The position numbers and the translations under genes are program-made. DNA of 64,000 nt from Rutstroemia sp. NJR-2017a BVV2. Lineage: Eukaryota > Ascomycota > Leotiomycetes > Helotiales > Rutstroemiaceae. Numbering within the stretch: the stretch's first letter is position 1; each line of letters starts with the position of its first letter. Shown here piece by piece: positions 58,032-64,000 of this stretch. Under the pieces are notes generated by a model that saw only the letters and a program-made list of their open reading frames with translations, did not search any database and was not told the origin of the DNA. The stretch covers positions 1,054,001 through 1,118,000 of the forward strand of contig NJPS01000046.1 in NCBI GenBank assembly GCA_002946415.1, read 5' to 3'.

Positions 58032-61000
58032 TGCAGCGGGACGGTCCTTGATATTTCCTTTGTCTCTGATATTTGCTCGCCAGAAGCAATATAACAAGAA
58101 TACCTTGCGCGCAAGAACGTCGGGCTGGGTTGACGAACGATTGTATGCATGCGCCGACCTGAAGAATTAAGGTTGATAGGATAGCGGTTTCTCCAACGAA
58201 CGGCAATTTCCCAGAGCCTGTGTATGAGCAGTAGAGAGGTGCGAGAGTGAAATGTTTGAGTGAAGGTTCGCGATCATGGTAATCGCAAGTCCAAATCGTA
58301 CACAGGCGTGCGCACCGGATATGTGTGGTGGAAATCTTGAGCGCGAGGGTAAAGAATGTCAATGCCGAAATCCCAGCATATTGTGTGTATGTACGAAGTA
58401 TGTGTGGATAAGTAGCAGGAGTAAGTACCCGGGGGCCAGCCGACGGTAGAATTGATCGACAAATGGGCAATGAAGGCGACGATGGCAGAGGTCCTATCTT
58501 AGCAGAAGATGCTAGTAGATGGTAGTCGGAGGTGAGCTAACCGGCATCTATCAATCAATAGTGCGAAGAGATTTACCTTTGTGCGGACGGTCGATTGTTG
58601 TCATTTTCAGGACAGCAATATTGGGGAAAAGAGCTGAGGTAATTGTCTTTTTTTCCTTGGGCCAAGACAAATCCCCCCCAAGCGAAACCTGAACCCAGTC
58701 GAAGATTCCGAGCTTCCCAGCTCTCCTTGGTTCCCGGCCGTGTGCACGAAAAAGGAAATAAAGTGGATCCTTTCTCCTCGGGATGTGAACCGGACGAATG
58801 CCAGGACTCGATTTGGCGAGCGAATGGAACGTCGGGACCAATGGGAGTGCGGATCGATGGCGTATCAGTGATGTCGAGGATTTCCGGATTGAGTTGTGTT
58901 TAATATTTGGAAGGTGAGCGCGCATTCGATGCCGCGAGTAAGTGCTGGCTGGTAAGGGTGAGCAAGGAAGAGAAGGGGGAGGGCACGTACCGAGGTTAGC
59001 TACAGCAGTCTCTGAGCAGTGAGCAATGATGGTGGTTGTCCTGTAGTAGCCCGCCCGGTCCCCGCTTCTTGCAAATTTTGCCTTGATGATGCTATCTGGC
59101 AATCTTCGATGGTGGGTGGAAATTTATGGATATCCGCGGCAGGCATGGCTCATTGGAATTTTGAGCGGGACGCAAGCAAAGTGTAAAGTGCAAAGTGGTA
59201 AAGTGGACCAAGGCACTGTACTTCGTACGGATGTTACGCTGTGACTTTGTGCAGCCCTAGCCCGGGACCCCTACTTGGTAGACAGGCTCAAATTCGGTCC
59301 AAGGCGAGGAATCGGTGTCCATCGAGCCACAGAGCGCCTTCTTACCTGGACTGCCCGAGAAACGGGAAATGAAGTGGTGTGCACGAAGAGCTACGAAGAG
59401 CTACGAAGAGCCTACGATGGGCAGGACCGATATCAGTTGGTGTTAGCACGACGTCGAATCCGTACTGTAGTCTGTATGCAATACAGCACCTACCTACGAA
59501 GCTACATTCTGTATGCTGCGCCTAGGGTATCAAGGTAAGCCCTCCGCAATGCCGGATGGATACGTAAAGGTATCGCGTGCAAATTGCAAATCACAAATCA
59601 ATACGCGTGACCTGAGTATGAGTGTTCGCCCAGGCCGCCTTTGGTTTGTCGATTTATCATCTCAGGTGTCGCTGCAGCGCTGTCTCGTCGCACAAGGAGA
59701 AAATATCCCTCCTTTTCATATTGGGGGTTCCGCCGCCATTCCAGTGACCCTAGGACAAATGGAATTGAGCTGAGTCAAAGGCTAGATCATGATAGACCTC
59801 TGCCTGCCTCGCCTGCTTGGCCTGCTTGGCCTGTCATAGGTCTCTGAGAGATAAGCGTGAGTGTGAGTGTAAGTGGCTGTTGACTGCCTCTGCTCAATGG
59901 CCGCGCAAACATACCCTGGATGCAAGAGCTGCAGGACGGGGTAGAGCAAAAAGCAGACAAAATACTTTTGCGCCAGAAAAATGTCTAAAGGAAATCAGAT
60001 ATTTGTAGCCAAGTGGGATTTAGCTATCTCTATATATTCGTCTTCTTCCAAAGGCATCCCCTATCTCTGGTTATTCATTTCCATCATCGTATGCTTTTCG
60101 TCGATTCTGACACGTCTTGACGAGATTATCGCCTGATTTCAGCGCCTTTCAACTTTCACCGCCCGCTACGACGGATTCTGGAGCCCCTTTCCAGCAACGG
60201 GATCTAAAAAAAGGCTTTGGGAGCGCTGGTGAATTGCCAATTTGGCTTGCCAATCACCGTTCGCATACGGAGTACTCCGTACCATTTACACTTTCCAACC
60301 AAGTGCGCAGTAGCCTTTGCGGGGTATTGGTGGGGACAGGCTAATGCAGTGACACACAGTTTCCAGAAAATTCTGCTGTGGAATTGCGGAATTACAAGTA
60401 CTTTAGTGCATGTGCAATTGCAAGCTTCAGAATTGGGGGTTGGGGGAAGAAGTGAATGACAGCACAGCACAGCACGATCCGTATCTTGCTTCTACCAGCT
60501 GGGAACCAAGGTAATCCGTGCTAAATAGCATGAAATCAGTCGCTCGATCAGGAGCAGCCATCTTGTTACTTCCTACTCATCAAGCATACGCAATCATTGA
60601 GATAATTCGTCCTTGAATTTGTGCAGTACAGGGTCACGACTGCAGGAAGCCGTGATCCGGGCTTTTTCAGGCTTAGATATTCGGGCCGCAACTCACGCAT
60701 TCTTGTTGTGTAAGGAAGCGGAGCCCCGCACATCTCTTGCTTCGTAGAGTTCAGACTACAGTCCGTCCCTTCAGCAAACAGACGGCTGCCCTTACATGCG
60801 TTGCGAATACGATTGGGCTCAGGTATGCGGCATCACCATCCTTGCGTGAATAACCACTAGCCGCCCTGTATCACTCAAGGACAAAACTCTCTCCAGGAAT
60901 AAGATCCCAAAACCTCTGAACATTCTCCGAGGCTATGTTTCTATCGCGTGGTTTAAATACCCAAGGTCAAGGAAGGGAACAGCAAGTGAAATTATTTTAA

Positions 61001-61836
61001 GCACCGTGGAGCTTACATGCAATGCCGTGCGCCTGCACGTGTGAACGATGGAAACGGCGACCACCCGAAACGGGCGCTCGTGATTCATCAAAGTTGCAAT
61101 ACCGGTGATGTACGGGATTTCGATCTGCCTTTTTCTTCCCAGAAGCTCTGTAACTGCACCTAAAGGACTACATTGACAGCATGTCAATGTGACATAGCCT
61201 GCGATCGGCACTCACTGATCGTCCATGTTGCTGCGACTCTCCATGAGAGTATTCTAGTTTGCCAAGTCCTGCCTTGTCAAGGCTCGGGGCGGTTCACAAG
61301 TGTGTATCTGGAGACTCATATTGGCAGTGCTCTTGTGCCAAGTACCTTTGGATGCCGTCCTGCTCTTCCCAAGTACTTGCCAGGACATGATGGGGGCCTG
61401 CGAAATCCAAATCTTTGACCAAAGCGAAGACGAAAGCCATCATTTCTGTTTCAACATGACCAAAATTCTCTGGGAGACTCGAAGGATATTTTAGCTGCGA
61501 GCTTCTCGCCGACAGTACTTTCCATACTGGGCTGCGGTGTGCTAGCGACAGTATCCAGTCGCTCCTACTTTCTCTGTCTGCAACGCTTCGGGTCTTCCGC
61601 TGCCGTCTGCTGCCTCGAGCTTGGAATTGCTTCTTCTCCAACATCATTCTTATTCGACTTCATATTTCTCGCAAGCATCTGTTCGATGGACACCTTTTAG
61701 TACTCTCTTCTGTCACGATGCCTACAATACACTCTTCGCTATACCTAGAAATTCAATTGCAAGATTCAAATACCAAATCGACCTTCCACAAGTCAGCATC
61801 ATCAGTTCAGAATAGCCGACTTCTTCACAAGCGAGC
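58032..61836. other. Long intergenic region, about 3.8 kb
   Basis: Upstream region of SCAP and of the rhodopsin-domain gene. No supported gene. Short simple repeats include three copies of a 10-bp ACGAAGAGCT-like unit at about 59381-59410 and CCTGCTTGG copies at about 59810-59830. Confidence 0.45.
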
Positions 61837-63156
61837 ATGGAATCATATGCCGCTTCCATCCTCACCGTGGCCATCTTATTCCTAATCCTCGGGGTTACCT
61901 CTGTTGCGCTACGATTCTACACGCGGATAATTGCTGAAAATCTCATCGGCAATGATGATTTTCTCGTACTGGTGGCTCTGGTAAAGTTATGATGATGTCT
62001 GCCCACCTAATCTTGCTCTGATTCGAACTCGCAGATTCTCTATGTCGTAATGGCATCGTTCCTTTTCGTTGGTGTTCAGCATGGTATAGGTCAGCACGAA
62101 GACAATCTGGACGTAGACGATGTGGTGGAAAGCTCAAAGGTAAATCTGTGTGTCGGTCGCCTTGAAGGGCGTTATTAACATTCAACAGTACCTCTGGCTC
62201 ACCATTCTCTTCTACATAAATGTCGTTACTGTTGTTAAAGCATCCATGACCACATGCCTTCTCCGTGTAACATTTGGGAGCCCATACGAATATATCCTCT
62301 GGGGGCGCTCGCCGCGAACTTCATTCTGTGCTTCATCGCAAGCTTTTATATGATCTTCAACTGTCACCCCATTGAGTACGCATGGACGCAAGCCGATGCG
62401 GATGTTGCTGGATACTGCAATTATGATTCAGCCGATGCACTGGGGTACGCTTGGGCTGGATTCTCGATTGCGCTGTATGCGCTGCATGTTCTTATTCCGG
62501 TCTTTCTGGTTTGGAACATGCAAATGCATATCAAGAAGAAGATTTTCGTAGTTACAGTGCTAGGACTGGGATTGATGTAAGAAATCTAACAGCATTCGAA
62601 GCAACTACGGATACTGACTTCATATTAGTGCAGGTGTCGCCGCCTGTGTGCGTATAGGGGTATTCGCCGTAGATCTGGATTATGCAGATCCGCTCTGTAC
62701 GTGTTCTAGTATCTACCCAACTCTCGGAAACTAACACACGAGATAACAGACACCATCTCACCCACATTAATTTCCTCCGTAGCCGAGGCTGGCCTCGGAA
62801 TCGTCGCTATCTGCATGGCAACCCTGCGACCTCTACTACGGCATTGGCGAATCAAAGGCTTCACCGAATGTGAATCAAGCCCAGAAGATGGCCAACCTCG
62901 CCATCATGATGAGCACAAAATGTCAACCGTATCGCGCATTTTGGAAAAGTTCACCGGCGCAGGTGCACACACTGTAACTGTGATAAATCACGGCAGTCAC
63001 GCCACAATCGACTCGCCGAATGGGATTAAGGAGAGGAAAACGTTTCAGGTCAAGACTTATCAAAGAAGGAGCACGGAGATTCAGCGCGAGTGGGAAATGC
63101 AAACGAAGGCTGGAAAGATACCCGATGCGGATGAAGTGAATACTGGCGGATGGTAG
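61837..63156 (+). pseudogene. Rhodopsin-domain membrane protein gene with a frameshift
   Basis: Exons 61837-61980, 62035-62139, 62189-62576, 62629-62696 and 62750-63156 follow good splice sites. Family landmarks are present: ALRFYTRI and NDDFLVLVAL in exon 1, ILYVVMASFLFVGVQHGIG in exon 2, KASMTTCLLRV then NFILCFIASFYMIFNCHPIEYAW in exon 3, and the last helices in exons 4-5 (SSVAEAGLGIVAICMATLRP). Within exon 3 the frame changes at a run of five G at 62301-62305, where the family frame needs one more base. Otherwise the protein would be about 380 residues. This is either a recent inactivation or a homopolymer sequencing error. I found no intron that restores it. Confidence 0.8.
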
Positions 63157-63538
63157 AGTAAGATAGGTTTGTGGGTAAGGAGCAGTTCGTGTGAAATTCA
63201 TCTTTAGACATGGGTGGAGAAGTTGCGTAAAGAGACCGTTTCAGCTTTAGGTTAAATTTCTAGTTCGTTCATTTTAAGACTGTGCTTTATGATCATTCGG
63301 TTTTGATTCCTTATAACCTAAACTGGTAATATCATTTCAACACATGATCTAACTTTGCCCCGATGACTCGTAAGCCATATAGGCATGCCCATGCATTTTG
63401 CCGTACCTGTCATCTCCCATGTTTGTATACCCTCAATGAACCATCCATCACACCCGGTATAATCCTATAATACAATATACCCAACCCAAAATCTTACACT
63501 TCCACCTCCACCACCATCTCCTCCTCTCCTTCCCTCTC
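63157..63538. other. Convergent 3' flanks
   Basis: Between the stops of the rhodopsin-domain gene and the DUF4202 gene. A pyrimidine-rich run precedes 63538. No gene. Confidence 0.5.
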
Positions 63539-64000
63539 CTACCCCCCCAACGCCTTCTCCACCAACCCCCTACTCTTCTCACTCATACCAATCTCCAGCG
63601 CCAACCTCCTGCCCTCCTCACTCATCTTCCCCCACGTCTTCCTCAATATCCCCAGCATCTTCTCCTCCTCCATCCCCTTCTCAAACTCCTCAAACTGATC
63701 ATCCAGAAACACCAAACACGCCACATCCTCCAACACCTGCGTCTCCTCGTTCTCCCGCAGATCCTCCTTCCGTATCAGCGCCGCCACCGCTTCCGCTTCT
63801 TCACTCGTAAAATTACATCCGATACAAATCGCGGCCGCGAGATCGCCCTGCCGTTTCTTGAGGAACGTCCGCCAGGCGAAATACCCGGCTTTGGTCGCGG
63901 GGTAGGATGACCGTGGGATTTCCCATCGGCGGAAGTGTTGGGCGCGGATGGCGACGCGGAGGATGGGGGAGGCGTGGGGCGAGCGCAGGGTGAGGTAGTG
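63539..64000 (-). CDS. DUF4202 family protein, 5' end outside the window
   Basis: An open minus-strand frame enters from the right edge and ends at TAG (63541-63539), giving at least 154 C-terminal residues. It contains HYLTLRSPHASPILRVAIRA, FRRWEIPRSSYPATKAGYFA and WRTFLKKRQGDLAAAICIGC, then LEDVACLVFLDDQFEEFEKG and KTWGKMSEEGRRLALEIGMS, which match the DUF4202 layout. Function is unknown for the family. Fungal members are probably soluble. The His and Asp residues in FRRWEI/VFLDDQF resemble an HD-like helix bundle, but that is only a guess. Confidence 0.8.
   Translation of the reverse strand, partial: HYLTLRSPHASPILRVAIRAQHFRRWEIPRSSYPATKAGYFAWRTFLKKRQGDLAAAICIGCNFTSEEAEAVAALIRKEDLRENEETQVLEDVACLVFLDDQFEEFEKGMEEEKMLGILRKTWGKMSEEGRRLALEIGMSEKSRGLVEKALGG

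Noticed and set aside
58003..59102. Minus-strand frames upstream of SCAP that might be further SCAP exons
   Set aside because: The exon at 58031 already begins with the typical fungal SCAP N-terminus, and the upstream frames contain no matching motif.

Overview
The window is nuclear DNA of a filamentous ascomycete (Pezizomycotina). Most coding sequence is cut by short introns of about 45-130 bp with GT-AG ends and CTAAC/CTGAC-like branch sites. The gene set is typical of the group: Mediator MED5, Sas10/Utp3, SCAP, 3-ketosphinganine reductase, fungal rhodopsin-domain membrane proteins, a UstYa (DUF3328) family and DUF3435 relics. Gene content looks most like Leotiomycetes/Helotiales, but that placement is an impression. 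All exon maps were made by eye from splice signals, frame continuity and family motifs.

Layout. 1-11 kb: the 3'-truncated end of a paraoxonase/SMP-30-like gene, a secreted KR-repeat protein built from duplicated exons, a 7-exon MFS transporter and an acid-sphingomyelinase-like phosphoesterase, all on the minus strand. 11.6-14.6 kb: an F-box gene and a decayed coding region. 14.9-22.0 kb: a compact candidate RiPP (dikaritin-like) cluster. It has three UstYa-type membrane proteins, each with two HxxHC motifs, a prolyl-4-hydroxylase-like 2OG-Fe(II) oxygenase, and a secreted precursor of seven 18-residue repeats separated by Kex2-type KR sites. 23.2-25.0 kb: relics of DUF3435 (Starship-captain-type) genes in opposite orientations. 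25.7-32.3 kb: three flavoenzymes on the plus strand (an FMN alpha-hydroxyacid oxidase, a flavocytochrome b2-like protein and a divergent succinate dehydrogenase/fumarate reductase flavoprotein), with a 553-bp MITE between the first two. 34.1-35.7 kb: a rhodopsin-domain protein. 35.7-39.6 kb: about 4 kb with no convincing gene. 39.9-58.0 kb: mostly conserved housekeeping genes (conserved unknown, MED5, Sas10, GH18 chitinase, membrane protein, KDSR, SCAP). 58-64 kb: a long intergenic region, a frameshifted rhodopsin-domain gene and the start-truncated end of a DUF4202 gene.

How the parts may work together. In the 14.9-22.0 kb cluster the precursor would enter the secretory pathway and be cut by Kex2 at KR into near-identical peptides QTTEFGPYPEDDY(A/S)N(S/K). 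UstYa-family oxidases could cyclise these, using the Tyr residues as in ustiloxin and phomopsin biosynthesis. The P4H-like enzyme could hydroxylate Pro or another residue. The decamer AGGGATAGTA occurs repeatedly in the two divergent intergenic regions of this cluster, suggesting either shared regulation or a shared small repeat. The product is unknown to me, and this is the most promising undescribed system in the window.
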